A DNA stretch of 64,000 nucleotides from Streptomyces tubercidicus (GCF_027497495.1 NZ_CP114205.1:186001-250000), one strand, 5' to 3'. Counted from the stretch's first letter, positions 1 to 8,764 are shown. Notes: generated from the letters alone by a model not told the origin. Program-made: numbers and translations.

Positions 1-422
1 ATGCCCCCGTCCCTCACCTCCTGGAGGCCGGTACCGGACATATCTCCGGCGTGGTCGGTCTGCTGGCCGCGCTGAACTGGCTGACCTCCTTCGACCGCGA
101 CGCCATCACCGCATACGAGACCTCACTGATGGCGTACGCACAGCAAGCCCTGGCCACGGTTCCGGGGTTGGAACTACTGGGCTCCGCGCCCGACCGCATC
201 GCCGTACTGACCTTCACCCTCGCCGGCCATGACCCGTCGGAGATCGCCGCCTGGCTGGACCGTGACGGCATCGCCATCCGGGCCGGGCACCACTGCGCCC
301 AGCCGGCGCTGGCCCACTACGGGCTGGCGAGCGCGGCCCGCGCCTCGCTCGCGCTCTACAACACATCCGAGGAGGTGGACAAGCTGGTGGCTTCCCTGCA
401 GCAGCTGCAGCAGGCCGCCTGA
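1..422 (+). CDS. SufS-type cysteine desulfurase, C-terminal part
   Basis: This is the end of a class V, PLP-dependent aminotransferase-fold enzyme that takes sulfur from cysteine. The frame is open from the left edge, so the start and the PLP lysine lie outside the window. The segment reads GTGHISGVVGLLAALNWL, typical of the region after the PLP site. It then has RAGHHCAQP, whose cysteine is the persulfide-carrying residue of the SufS/CsdA group, and ends near LYNTSEEVDKLV as in full-length members. Family membership is clear. Whether it belongs to a Suf operon or is a stand-alone desulfurase or selenocysteine lyase cannot be decided, because no other suf gene is visible. Confidence 0.85.
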   Translation, partial: APVPHLLEAGTGHISGVVGLLAALNWLTSFDRDAITAYETSLMAYAQQALATVPGLELLGSAPDRIAVLTFTLAGHDPSEIAAWLDRDGIAIRAGHHCAQPALAHYGLASAARASLALYNTSEEVDKLVASLQQLQQAA

Positions 423-575
423 CGCTCCGTCCGTCCGATGTCGCCAACCGGGTCCGCACGGTCGGCGACATCGGCGTACGTGATGCCGTTCCGGGCGGCC
501 TGTGGATAACCGCGGTCTGACCTCGTGCGCGGTTCATACTGAGAGACAGGCCGCGCAGGAGGGGGAACGGCAGGC

Positions 576-1235
576 ATGACAGGGTCACCGGACGAGGTAC
601 AGCCACCGCATCGGATCGAGGATCTTTCGTCCGCCCGGTGGATCGAGGAGAGCCTCGGCGGGTTCGACAGTGGGGTCCATGCCCTGCTGCCGTCGGGGTT
701 CGAGACCTATGTGCGGTTGCTGCATCCCAGCGAACCGTCGGACGGCCGGTTCGAGCGGTGGGCGGAGGTGGCGCAGCGGTCGGGCCGCGCTCTGCACCCG
801 CTGGTGCGTTTCGAGGACGTGGCCGGCCCGGATGACGAACCGCCGTGGCGGGGTTCGCTGCCCGAGCCCGTGCTGGCGGCGCTGTATCCGGTGCTGGCAG
901 CGGAAACCGGCACTCCGCGGCAGTGTCTCTTCGGCCTCTGGGAAGGGTGGGGCTGGTGCGATGACAACGGGCCGATAGTGCAGTTGAGCGGACGCGCCTA
1001 CGTACTGTACGAGGGACCGGTCGAGGCGGCGATGGCCACCGGAGACCGGAGCGCGGGGGTCTTCTTTCCGCAGTCGCCGAATCTGTGGTGGCCACGGGAC
1101 CGTGCCTGGTGCGTCGCCACGGATGTGGATCTCGACTCCACCTATATCGGTGGGTCAGCGCGGCTGGCGGAGCGACTGGCGGACGCGCCGGGCATCGAGG
1201 TGGTTCCGGCGGCACTCGACGACCGGCTCGGTTGA
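576..1235 (+). CDS. Hypothetical protein, 219 aa
   Basis: I do not recognise this gene. It has strong third-position GC bias and a purine-rich stretch (caggaggggg) about 10 bases before the ATG. The product is acidic, soluble and Trp-rich, with no signal peptide or membrane segment. Notable stretches are GLWEGWGWCDD in the middle, YVLYEGPVEAA, and near the end NLWWPRDRAWCVATDVDLDSTY, which resembles the immunity/SMI-like proteins of actinobacteria that carry a W-P-x-D-R-A-W motif. It follows the desulfurase by 153 bases and converges with the flavin monooxygenase gene, so the neighbours give no functional clue. Confidence 0.75.
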   Translation: MTGSPDEVQPPHRIEDLSSARWIEESLGGFDSGVHALLPSGFETYVRLLHPSEPSDGRFERWAEVAQRSGRALHPLVRFEDVAGPDDEPPWRGSLPEPVLAALYPVLAAETGTPRQCLFGLWEGWGWCDDNGPIVQLSGRAYVLYEGPVEAAMATGDRSAGVFFPQSPNLWWPRDRAWCVATDVDLDSTYIGGSARLAERLADAPGIEVVPAALDDRLG

Positions 1236-1272
1236 GTCGGTCGCCGGGCTTCCCTGCACGGGAATCAGCGCG

Positions 1273-2409
1273 CTACCGCTGGAAGAAATCCAGCACGCCC
1301 TGGGCACCGGCCGGAGAGAGCATGATCTCCATGATGTTCGCGCACTCCTGCGCCGCGGCGGCAGCGCGTACGAACATCGCGGACTCGTAGCCGCTGAGGG
1401 CGGCGGTCATGTCGTCGGGGCGGGCGACGAGAGCGAGGGCGAGTTCGGCGGCGTCGAGCAGGGCCATGTTGGCGCCGAGCCCGGTGGGCGGCATCAGATG
1501 GGCGGCATCGCCGAGGAGGGTGACGCCGGGGACGCCGGGCCAGGTCAGGCCGACGGGCAGCATGGTGGTCGGACGGGGCACGAAGGTGTCGCCGCAGGCC
1601 TGGATCAGGGCGGTGAACTGCGGGGCCCAGCCGCTGAAGAGATCCGTCAGGGCGGCGCGGGCCCGGTCGGGTTCCGTGAACGGGACACCGCAGGTGGTGA
1701 GCCAGTCCTCGGGGGTGCGGAAGGAGAGGTATATGCGGACGCTGCCGTCGCCGTTGCGCTGGGCCGCCAGGGCCTGGTTGTTGCCGAAGGCCCAGTAGTT
1801 GCCGCGTCCGACCATGGCGGCGAGGTCGGGGTGGGTCCGGTCGATATCGGGGATGGCGCATTCGATCGCGTTGACACCGATGTGGTGGGGCACGGCGTCG
1901 GTCACCAGCGGGCGGACCCGGGAGTGGGCACCGTCCGCGCCGATGAGCAGGTCGCAGTCGGCGGTGCTGCCGTCGGCGAAGAGGAGCCGGTGTCCGCCTT
2001 CGGGCAGGGCGGTGGCGTACCGCAAGGCGTGTCCCCATACGACGGTCTGCTCGGGGAGGGAGTCGAGCAGGATGTTCCGCAGGTCGGCGCGGTCGACCTC
2101 GGGGCGTTCCAGTGGGGCGTCGTCGGGGGTGTCCTCCTGGAGCAGCAGGGTGCCGGTGTGGTCGAGCAGGCGCATGTCCTGGCCTTCCGGGCGGGCGACG
2201 GCGTGGAACTCGTCCGCCAAACCGGCCTCGCGCAGGGCCCGTTGCCCGCTCTCCTTGTGCAGGTCGAGCATGCCGCCCTGGGTGCGCGCGGTGCGGGACG
2301 CCTCGGCTTCATGGACGACGGCGTCGATGCCGTGTCTGTGCAGGACACGGGCGAGGGCCAGGCCGCCGAGACCGGCTCCGACGATGGCGATGCGCGGGAT
2401 GCTGCTCAT
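1273..2409 (-). CDS. FAD-dependent monooxygenase (TetX/PHBH-like)
   Basis: A 378-aa class A flavoprotein hydroxylase. The N terminus has the FAD-binding Rossmann motif IVGAGLGGLALARVL followed by an acidic residue at the end of the second strand (VVHEAE). Mid-protein LIGADGAHSRVR is the DG motif. GDAAHLMPPTGLGAN near residue 290 is the GD motif that binds the FAD ribityl chain. Such enzymes hydroxylate or inactivate small aromatic or polyketide substrates such as tetracyclines. The gene is divergent from a TetR regulator, and the 178-base spacer holds CGATAC/GTATCG repeats, so a drug-inducible pair is likely. The MFS exporter next to TetR fits the same idea. The substrate is unknown. Confidence 0.88.
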   Translation of the reverse strand: MSSIPRIAIVGAGLGGLALARVLHRHGIDAVVHEAEASRTARTQGGMLDLHKESGQRALREAGLADEFHAVARPEGQDMRLLDHTGTLLLQEDTPDDAPLERPEVDRADLRNILLDSLPEQTVVWGHALRYATALPEGGHRLLFADGSTADCDLLIGADGAHSRVRPLVTDAVPHHIGVNAIECAIPDIDRTHPDLAAMVGRGNYWAFGNNQALAAQRNGDGSVRIYLSFRTPEDWLTTCGVPFTEPDRARAALTDLFSGWAPQFTALIQACGDTFVPRPTTMLPVGLTWPGVPGVTLLGDAAHLMPPTGLGANMALLDAAELALALVARPDDMTAALSGYESAMFVRAAAAAQECANIMEIMLSPAGAQGVLDFFQR

Positions 2410-2487
2410 GACTCTGCTTTCTCTGAGTGCGGCGGGAAGCGCTCCGGGGGCGGAAGGGCGCAGGGCATCCCTGACCGCCCACGCGAT

Positions 2488-2550
2488 CGATACAGCGCAT
2501 CATGACGATACACCGTATCGATCAGAGCGGCGTATCTTTTTGCGTATCGT
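2488..2550. promoter_or_regulatory. TetR operator cluster between divergent genes
   Basis: At 2506-2520 there is a perfect inverted repeat, CGATAC-acc-GTATCG. Further half-sites are CGATAC at 2488-2493, CGTATC at 2531-2536 and CGTATCG at 2543-2549. All lie in the spacer between the leftward monooxygenase (starts 2409) and the rightward TetR gene (starts 2588). That is where an autoregulating TetR protein would bind. The assignment is inferred from position and symmetry. Confidence 0.6.
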
Positions 2551-2587
2551 TGGTCCCGCATGCGGAGACCTGCGGAAACGAGGCGTG

Positions 2588-3325
2588 ATGGCAGCACAAC
2601 GAGGGGCCGACGGCGGCGAGCCCGGACTCATCTGGGAACGGCCCGAGCCGCCGAGCCGGCCGACGCCCAGCCCGCTGAGCCGGGACCGGATCGTGGCGGC
2701 CGCGATCGAACTCGCCGACGCGGACGGGCTGGAGGCGGTGTCGCTGCGCAAGGTCGCCGCCGCGCTCGACGCGGGCCCGATGAGGCTGTACCGCTATCTG
2801 TCCACCAAGGAAGAGTTGCTGGACCTCATGGGGGACGCGGTGTACGGCGAGATTCCCGCGCCCGAGCCGGCCGACGGGGACTGGCGCGGCATGCTGTGGT
2901 CCCTCGCGCACGACACCAGGCAAGCGGTGCTGCGGCACAAGTGGTTCGCCGACCAGCTGGCCGGGCGGCCGCACCTCGGCCCGAACGCACTGACCCACCT
3001 CGAAGCCTCACTCACCGCGCTGTACGGCACTCCCGGACTGGACGACATCGACACGGTGATGTTGGTCATCGACGCGGTGAACGCCTACGTGGTCGGGGCG
3101 CTCAGGAAGGAGATCTCCGTGTTGCACGCCGAACGGATCACCGGCATGGACGAGGAGCAGTGGCAGCGGGCCACCGGTCCGTATATCAGCCGGAAGCTGG
3201 CCACCGGCCGCTACCCGACGCTGTCCAAGGTCGTCCAGGACGCGACCCACCCCAACGCGGACACCACCTTCGACACCGGCCTCGGCTTCCTTCTCGACGG
3301 CATCGCCGCACGGATCGCCCGCTGA
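2588..3325 (+). CDS. TetR-family regulator with TetR_C-type ligand domain
   Basis: A 245-aa repressor. The helix-turn-helix lies at about residues 37-80: LSRDRIVAAAIELADADGL, then VSLRKVAAALDAGPMRLYRYL and STKEELLDLMGD. The ligand half (IPAPEPADGDWRGMLWSLAH onward, then RHKWFADQLAGRPHLGP) resembles the tetracycline-repressor C-terminal family that usually controls drug efflux or modification genes. The ATG at 2588 is chosen because the DNA-binding domain starts about 30 residues later; a GTG sits one codon upstream. The frame stays open far upstream on the antisense of the monooxygenase, which is not coding. It probably represses itself and the divergent monooxygenase. Confidence 0.88.
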   Translation: MAAQRGADGGEPGLIWERPEPPSRPTPSPLSRDRIVAAAIELADADGLEAVSLRKVAAALDAGPMRLYRYLSTKEELLDLMGDAVYGEIPAPEPADGDWRGMLWSLAHDTRQAVLRHKWFADQLAGRPHLGPNALTHLEASLTALYGTPGLDDIDTVMLVIDAVNAYVVGALRKEISVLHAERITGMDEEQWQRATGPYISRKLATGRYPTLSKVVQDATHPNADTTFDTGLGFLLDGIAARIAR

Positions 3326-3359
3326 CCGGCTGCGGGCCGTTCCGTGCGGCGGCGCCCGT

Positions 3360-4775
3360 TCAGCACGGGACTTGTCGGTCCGCGGCGCGCGCGGTGACGA
3401 TACCGAGGGCGCAGAGGACGGCGAAGCCGAACAGCAGCCATCGCGCCGAGCCGAGCATCGAGCCGCCGCCCAGGCCGACCAGGACCCCGGCGACCGCCGT
3501 ACCGAACGCGGTGGACATCGTCGTCACGGTGGCGATCGCGGCGGCCGCCTGCCGTCCCTCCGCCGGGTCCGCGGCGGACGCCATCGCGGCCACGGACAGA
3601 TGCGGGTAGGCGAGCCCGATGCCCGATCCGGCGAGGCACAGCACCGGGATCCAGATGATCGCCCACCCGATCGACGCGTTCTCACGCTGGAGCAGCCCCT
3701 GGACGAGGAAGCCGAGCGCGAGCAACCCCGGTCCGGTGGTGCGCAGCCGGCGCACGGTGTGCTCCCGGACCGCCGACGAGCTGCCGATCTGGGTCAGTGA
3801 CCAGCCGAGGGAGACGGCCGCCCCGAAGAACCCGGCCGCGAGTGGGGGCAGCCCGGCCAGCCGCTGGCCGAACAGCGGGACGAATGACTCGACGGCGACG
3901 CCGAAGGACAGCAGCCCGAGCGTCAGATAGACCCACTTCAGCGCGGAACCCGCGCGGTACGTCGCGGCGGGGAAGACCCGTCGCGCGCCGCGCCGCTCAT
4001 GGGCGAGGAATCCGGCGGCCAGCAGCAGTGCCACCGCGATGCCGGCGGCCCTCGCCATGGTGCCGGGCAGGATTCCCGCCACGCTGACGGCCGCGGTGGC
4101 GGCCATGGCCAGCGTCATCGACACCACCGGGACCGGCGCCACCGCCCCGCCGCGTTCCCCTCGGGGCAGCACACGGGGCACGGCCACACCACACCCCGCC
4201 GCGACCCCCGCCATCAGGACGAACGCCAGGCGCCACGAACCGAATTGGGCGAACAGGCCACCGAGCGCCGGACCGGCGAAGTTTCCGACGCCGTACATCG
4301 CCGACATCAGCGCATTGCCACGGGTCCAGAGCCGACGTGGCAGGGCCGAGCGGATGGCGGCGAAGCCGAGTCCGGACAGCAGTCCGGCGCCGAGTCCCTG
4401 AAGGCAGCGGCCCACCAGCAACACCGGCATCGTCGGACTCGCCGCACACGCCAGTGAGCCCACCAGGAACAGGGCGAACCCGATGAGATAGGCGCCGGCA
4501 CTCCCCCACCGCGCGAGGCACCGGCTGACGAGCATCGTCGCGATCACCATGGCGACGAGGTAGAGCGTCATGTTCCACGCGTAGAAACTCTCCCCGCCGA
4601 GCTCGCCCACCGCGGTGGGCAACATGCTCGACGCCAGATAGATATTGACCGCGCCGACGAGCACTCCGGCCGCCAACACGACCGCTGCGCCACGATGTTC
4701 GGGTCCCAGCAACTCCCCCCAACGGGGCGGGACGGCAGGGCTCTGGTCAGGAAGTTCGCTGTTGTTCACAGGCAT
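3360..4775 (-). CDS. MFS multidrug-type transporter
   Basis: A 471-aa membrane protein with about 14 hydrophobic segments, starting MPVNNSELPDQS and entering the first helix at about residue 35 (AAVVLAAGVLVGAVNIYLA). It shows MFS features: an MLVSRCLARWGSAGAYLIG loop in the motif A position and LLVGRCLQGLGAGLLSGLGFAAI (motif B-like). The proton-driven 12-14 TMS exporters of this type usually remove drugs. The frame is open upstream to 4961, but that extension is Arg-rich and not helical, so the ATG at 4775 is preferred. It converges on the TetR gene with a 34-base gap, fitting a resistance locus with the monooxygenase. The substrate is unknown. Confidence 0.88.
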   Translation of the reverse strand: MPVNNSELPDQSPAVPPRWGELLGPEHRGAAVVLAAGVLVGAVNIYLASSMLPTAVGELGGESFYAWNMTLYLVAMVIATMLVSRCLARWGSAGAYLIGFALFLVGSLACAASPTMPVLLVGRCLQGLGAGLLSGLGFAAIRSALPRRLWTRGNALMSAMYGVGNFAGPALGGLFAQFGSWRLAFVLMAGVAAGCGVAVPRVLPRGERGGAVAPVPVVSMTLAMAATAAVSVAGILPGTMARAAGIAVALLLAAGFLAHERRGARRVFPAATYRAGSALKWVYLTLGLLSFGVAVESFVPLFGQRLAGLPPLAAGFFGAAVSLGWSLTQIGSSSAVREHTVRRLRTTGPGLLALGFLVQGLLQRENASIGWAIIWIPVLCLAGSGIGLAYPHLSVAAMASAADPAEGRQAAAAIATVTTMSTAFGTAVAGVLVGLGGGSMLGSARWLLFGFAVLCALGIVTARAADRQVPC

Positions 4776-4893
4776 GACTTCCAGCGTTCCATTGAAGTCA
4801 GCCCGGAGACTTTGTGGCGTAACCGGCCGACCCTGCGGGGCCGAGGGGCGGACAACCCTCAAGTCGCGGGTGAATCCACGGCCCGCCGCGCCG

Positions 4894-5526
4894 CTAGGGG
4901 CGGTATATGCACGCCGCCAGCGGCGCGTACACCTTCCAGTCCAGCGTTTCGTACAGCGCACGCCCGTCGTCGGTCGCGCCCAGCACGCCGAGGGTCACGC
5001 CTTCGGCCACCGCATGATCGGCGAGGGTGCGCATCACGAACGCGCCCAGCCCGCGGCGACGATGGGCCGACTCGGTCGTGACGCGGTCGATGACCGTGGC
5101 CCGTCCGAGGGCCGCCATCTGCCCCCATGCGGCCAATTCCCCGTCCATGTCGCGCACTTGGACGTAGGTGACGGCGTCGCGGGTCTCCAGTGACGCGGTG
5201 TAGCCCTCGGGTGCACTCGGTGCGGTGGTCCGGAGGTCCGTAGCCATCAGATGGCCCGACTCCCCCTTGTCCACCACCCAGCCCTCCGGGAGCCAGCGCC
5301 CGACCTCGGCCGGTTCCATCGGCACCTTGAGCCAGGTGTGCGGCACGGTGACGGAGGAAGCCGCCTCGCGAACGGCCAACTCATGGGCGTCCGGGAGGAC
5401 ATGGCGCGCCACCTGGTCGGGCAGCCCCACCTCGACAAAGAGCCCCCAGGGCCTTTCGGCCGGCCTCGGCGTGTGTCGCGAGGTGGCCCAGCCTGCCACC
5501 CAAGTCCTGACCAGTTCCGGAACCAT
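4894..5526 (-). CDS. GNAT-family N-acetyltransferase
   Basis: A 210-aa protein. Its C-terminal half is a GNAT fold: AAWGQMAALGRATVIDRVTT forms the central strands. ESAHRRRGLGAFVMRTLADHA carries the R-x-x-G-x-G/A acetyl-CoA loop, and GVLGATDDGRALYETLDWKVY is the usual end of the domain. The N-terminal half (WGLFVEVGLPDQVARHVLPD) looks like a degenerate first lobe, as in two-lobed actinobacterial GNATs. The ATG at 5526 follows GGGAGG at a good distance. The acceptor is not predictable. The gene is in the same direction as the MFS gene, 118 bases upstream of it. Confidence 0.82.
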   Translation of the reverse strand: MVPELVRTWVAGWATSRHTPRPAERPWGLFVEVGLPDQVARHVLPDAHELAVREAASSVTVPHTWLKVPMEPAEVGRWLPEGWVVDKGESGHLMATDLRTTAPSAPEGYTASLETRDAVTYVQVRDMDGELAAWGQMAALGRATVIDRVTTESAHRRRGLGAFVMRTLADHAVAEGVTLGVLGATDDGRALYETLDWKVYAPLAACIYRP

Positions 5527-5620
5527 CAAGCCCTCCCGAAGCCCGAAGTAAGTGCCGCTGTTCGGGAGTGGACATTACATCAGCGTGTGATGCCACGGCA
5601 TCGCCTTTTCGGCGCGCACA

Positions 5621-5649
5621 CCTGCAGCCCGCGGGAGACGGGCTGCAGG
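5621..5649 (-). terminator. Stem-loop after the large IPT/TIG gene
   Basis: A perfect 11-base stem (5621-5631 with 5639-5649, CCTGCAGCCCG and its complement) around a 7-base loop lies 12 bases beyond the stop of the leftward 689-aa IPT/TIG gene. There is no T-run, as is usual for Streptomyces terminators. Confidence 0.7.
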
Positions 5650-5661
5650 CGGTCGGCGGGG

Positions 5662-7731
5662 TCAGATGCCGGGGGGCCCGACGCGGGTGTAGACCGCCGG
5701 CGCGCTGGTACCGCCGGGGGTGGTGACGGTGACATTGACCGGCCCGGCGGGGCCTGGCAGCACGTCGGCGACGAGATGGGTGTCGGAGACGACGGTGAAG
5801 GAGGTGGGCGCGCCGCCGAAGAGCACCGTGGTCGTCTGGGCGAAGTTGCTGCCGGTGAGGGTGACGGTGGTGCCACCGGAGGCGGGTCCCTGGGTCGGCA
5901 CCAGAGTGGTGATGACGGGCGCCGCCAGGTAGGTGTACGAGACGGAGTTGCTCGTCCCGCCGACGGTGGTGACGGTGATGCCCACCAGGCCGGCGGCTCC
6001 CGCCGGGGCCACGGCCGTGATCTGGGTGTCCGATACCACGGTGAATGAGGTGGCGGGGGTGGCACCGAAGCGGACCGCGGTGGCCTCGATCAGGTGGGTG
6101 CCGGTGAGGGTGACCGTGTTCCCGCCGGAGAGCGGGCCCGAGAGCGGGGCGACACCGGCGAGCACCGGGGCGCTGACGTAGAAGTACGCCTTCGGGAGGG
6201 TGCTGCTGCCGCCGGGGGTGGTGACGGTGACATCGACCGGTCCTGCGGTGGACGCCGGGACCACGGCGGTGATCTGGGTCGCGGAGAGGACCGTCACGGA
6301 GGTCGCCGGGGTGCCGCCGAAGGTGACCGAAGTGGCTCCGGTGAGCTGGGTGCCGGTGAGGGTGACCGTGTTTCCGCCCGCGGTGCTCCCCTGGTTAGGA
6401 GTGATCCCGCTGAGTGTGGGAGCGCCGGAGTAGCTGTAGGAGAGACCGTTGCTGATGCCCCCTGGGGTCGTGACGGTGACCTGAACGGTGCCGGTGCCGG
6501 GAGGGGCGACGGCGGTCACGTGGGTGTCGGAGACGACGGTGAAGGAGGTGGCCGGGGTGCCGCCGAACTGGACGGCGGTGGTGGAGGCCAGGCCGGTTCC
6601 GGTGAGGGTGACGGTCGTTCCGCCCGCGGTCGGACCGGAGCTGGGAGCCAGCGCGGTCAGAACCGGCACAGGCGAGGAGACATAGGTGAACGGCACACCG
6701 TTGCTCGTCCCGCCAGAAGTCGTGACCGTCACCTGAACGGTACCCGTCCCCGCAGGAGCCGTCGCCGTGATCTGCGAACTCGAATTCACCGTGAACGAAG
6801 CCGACACACCACCAAACCGCACCGCCGTCACACCCGAGAAACCCGAGCCCGACAACGTCACCACCGTCCCACCCGCCGCCGGACCCGAGTTGGGACTCAC
6901 CGACGTCACCACCGGCACCGGCACAGAGACATACGTGAACGGCACACCATTACTCGTCCCACCAGGCGTCGTCACCGTCACCTGAACGGTACCCGTCCCC
7001 GCAGGAGCCGTCGCCGTGATCTGCGAACTCGAATTCACCGTGAACGAAGCCGACACACCACCAAACCGCACCGCCGTCACACCCGAGAAACCCGAGCCCG
7101 ACAACGTCACCACCGTCCCACCCGCCGCCGGACCCGAGTTGGGACTCACCGACGTCACCACCGGCACCGGCACAGAGACATACGTGAACGGCACACCATT
7201 ACTCGTCCCACCAGGCGTCGTCACCGTCACCTGAACAGAACCCGACCCCGCAGGAGCCGTCGCCGTGATCTGCGAACTCGAATTCACCGTGAACGAAGCC
7301 GACACACCACCAAACCGCACCGCCGTCACACCCGAGAAACCCGAGCCCGACAACGTCACCACCGTCCCACCCGCCGCCGGACCCGAGTTGGGACTCACCG
7401 ACGTGAGGGTCGGTACGGGTGCGGCGACATAGCTGAAGGTGACGAACTGGTTGCTGGTGCCGCTGGGGGTGGTCACCGTCACCTGCACCACTCCGGATCC
7501 GACCGGGCTGGTGGCGGTGATCTGGGTGTCGGAGTTGACGCTGAAGGACGCCGCGTGTGTGGCGCCGAAGCGGACGGCGGTGGCGCCGGTGAAGCCGGTG
7601 CCGGTCACCGTCACCACGGTGCCGCCCGCGGTGGAACCCGAGGGCGGAGAGACGGAGGTGACGGAGGGCGTGGCCGCCAGGGACGGCGCGTCGGACGAGG
7701 TGGGCGGGTCTGCGGAGCGATTCACGACCAT
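5662..7731 (-). CDS. IPT/TIG-repeat protein, eight repeats, 689 aa
   Basis: After about 27 polar residues the protein is made only of eight IPT/TIG immunoglobulin-like domains of about 83 residues. Each opens with a form of VTSVSPNSGPAAGGTVVTLSG and ends with QVTVTTPGGTSNGVPFTYV. Repeats 2-4 are almost identical. The protein ends in the short tail RVGPPGI. I see no signal peptide, anchor, catalytic residues or LPxTG. IPT/TIG domains usually form extended surface or extracellular stalks or bind carbohydrate. It is the last gene after a three-repeat IPT protein and a secreted beta-helix protein in the same direction. The ATG at 7731 is 2 bases from a GAAGGA box, so the GTG two codons later may be the real start. 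Confidence 0.85.
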   Translation of the reverse strand: MVVNRSADPPTSSDAPSLAATPSVTSVSPPSGSTAGGTVVTVTGTGFTGATAVRFGATHAASFSVNSDTQITATSPVGSGVVQVTVTTPSGTSNQFVTFSYVAAPVPTLTSVSPNSGPAAGGTVVTLSGSGFSGVTAVRFGGVSASFTVNSSSQITATAPAGSGSVQVTVTTPGGTSNGVPFTYVSVPVPVVTSVSPNSGPAAGGTVVTLSGSGFSGVTAVRFGGVSASFTVNSSSQITATAPAGTGTVQVTVTTPGGTSNGVPFTYVSVPVPVVTSVSPNSGPAAGGTVVTLSGSGFSGVTAVRFGGVSASFTVNSSSQITATAPAGTGTVQVTVTTSGGTSNGVPFTYVSSPVPVLTALAPSSGPTAGGTTVTLTGTGLASTTAVQFGGTPATSFTVVSDTHVTAVAPPGTGTVQVTVTTPGGISNGLSYSYSGAPTLSGITPNQGSTAGGNTVTLTGTQLTGATSVTFGGTPATSVTVLSATQITAVVPASTAGPVDVTVTTPGGSSTLPKAYFYVSAPVLAGVAPLSGPLSGGNTVTLTGTHLIEATAVRFGATPATSFTVVSDTQITAVAPAGAAGLVGITVTTVGGTSNSVSYTYLAAPVITTLVPTQGPASGGTTVTLTGSNFAQTTTVLFGGAPTSFTVVSDTHLVADVLPGPAGPVNVTVTTPGGTSAPAVYTRVGPPGI
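6722..7404 (-). repeat. Near-identical 249-bp direct repeats inside the IPT/TIG gene
   Basis: Two complete copies and most of a third repeat with a period of exactly 249 bases (83 codons): about 6722-6970, 6971-7219 and 7220-7404. Within them the coding strand uses many T-ending codons (GGT, AGT, AAT, CCT, TCT), unlike the flanking repeats of the same gene. This suggests recent amplification or gene conversion. Confidence 0.85.
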
Positions 7732-7807
7732 GGTCCTTCGTGGGCATGAGCCCCGGGGCGGCCCTGAGATGGCACCGGACGGGGCTCGTCATGGGAAGGG
7801 AGGGAGC

Positions 7808-7840
7808 GCCCGGACAGGGGAAGGTACCCCCTGTCCGGGC
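7808..7840 (-). terminator. 13-bp hairpin between the two IPT/TIG genes
   Basis: Positions 7808-7820 (GCCCGGACAGGGG) pair perfectly with 7828-7840 around a 7-base loop. The hairpin lies between the stop of the 248-aa IPT gene (7895) and the start of the 689-aa gene (7731), both read leftward. It may terminate or attenuate transcription between them. Confidence 0.65.
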
Positions 7841-7894
7841 AGGTTGTCCGCCCGCCTGATCGCACGACCAGGCCCTTGGCGGCTCGGGGGCCGG

Positions 7895-8641
7895 TCAGAT
7901 GCCGGGACCGGCGAGGTAGGTGAAGTCACCGGTCGCCACGCCACCGCTGGTGGTCACGGTGACAGTGGCGGCCCCGGGGGCCCCGTCGGGCGTGGGCGGG
8001 CTGACGACGGAGAGGCTGGTGTCATTGATGACGGTGAACGGCGCGGGCGTGGCACCGAAGGTGACCGACTGCGTGGTGCTGAGGTTGGTGCCGGTGATGG
8101 TCACCACGGTACCGCCGGACGCCGGGCCCGAGTTGGGGTTCAGCGAGATGACGGTGGGCGCGTCGACGTAGGTGTACGAGAAGCCGTTGTTGGTGCCGCC
8201 CGCGGTGGTGACGGAGACACTCACCGGTCCGGCCGCCGCACCCGCCGGCACGGTGACGGTGATCTGGCCGTCGTTCACCACGGTCGGGGTCGCGGTGACC
8301 CCGCCGAAGCTGACCGAGGTGGCGGTGCTCAGACCCGTGCCGTTGATGGTGACGGTGTTGCCGCCCGCGGTCACCCCGGTCACCGGGGAGAGGCTGGACT
8401 TGAACGGCGCCCCGACGTAGAAGAACTGGAGCGGGTTGCTGGTCCCGCCGGGGGTGGTCACCGTCACCGGTACGGCGCCGCTGCCGGAGGGCGAGATCAC
8501 CGTGACCGAGGTGGGGGTGTTGCCGGTGATGGTGGCTGTCTTGCTGCCGAACCGCACGGCGGTGGCGCCGCCGAGGTTGGTACCGGTGATGGTGACGATC
8601 GTCCCGCCCCCGGATGATCCCTGACTGGGAGAGATGGGCAT
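7895..8641 (-). CDS. IPT/TIG-repeat protein, three repeats, 248 aa
   Basis: A short relative of the next gene downstream, built of three IPT/TIG domains beginning MPISPSQGSSGGGTIVTITG, SSLSPVTGVTAGGNTVTING and VISLNPNSGPASGGTVVTIT. The start at 8641 is preferred over 8683 because AGGAG lies 9 bases before it and the first repeat begins at once. There is no signal peptide. The last residues, YLAGPGI, match the GPPGI tail of the larger protein, so the two share a C-terminal signature as well as the repeats. It follows the beta-helix gene by about 120 bases and is probably co-transcribed with it. Its function is unknown; a structural or adhesive surface role is likely from the domain type. Confidence 0.85.
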   Translation of the reverse strand: MPISPSQGSSGGGTIVTITGTNLGGATAVRFGSKTATITGNTPTSVTVISPSGSGAVPVTVTTPGGTSNPLQFFYVGAPFKSSLSPVTGVTAGGNTVTINGTGLSTATSVSFGGVTATPTVVNDGQITVTVPAGAAAGPVSVSVTTAGGTNNGFSYTYVDAPTVISLNPNSGPASGGTVVTITGTNLSTTQSVTFGATPAPFTVINDTSLSVVSPPTPDGAPGAATVTVTTSGGVATGDFTYLAGPGI

Positions 8642-8764
8642 GACGGTGCTCCTTTGATGAGGTGTGTGCGAGGGAGTGCTCAACCGGGACCGGATGGCGG
8701 CGTGCGCCGTCGACGGTTGAGGTGTTGCCTGGTGGAGCGTTCGGCCGGGAGTCCGGCCGGACCG

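Noticed and set aside
5720..7749. Long plus-strand open frames opposite the IPT/TIG gene
   Set aside because: They are periodic only because the opposite strand is repetitive, with Arg/His-rich low-complexity translation and no start signals.
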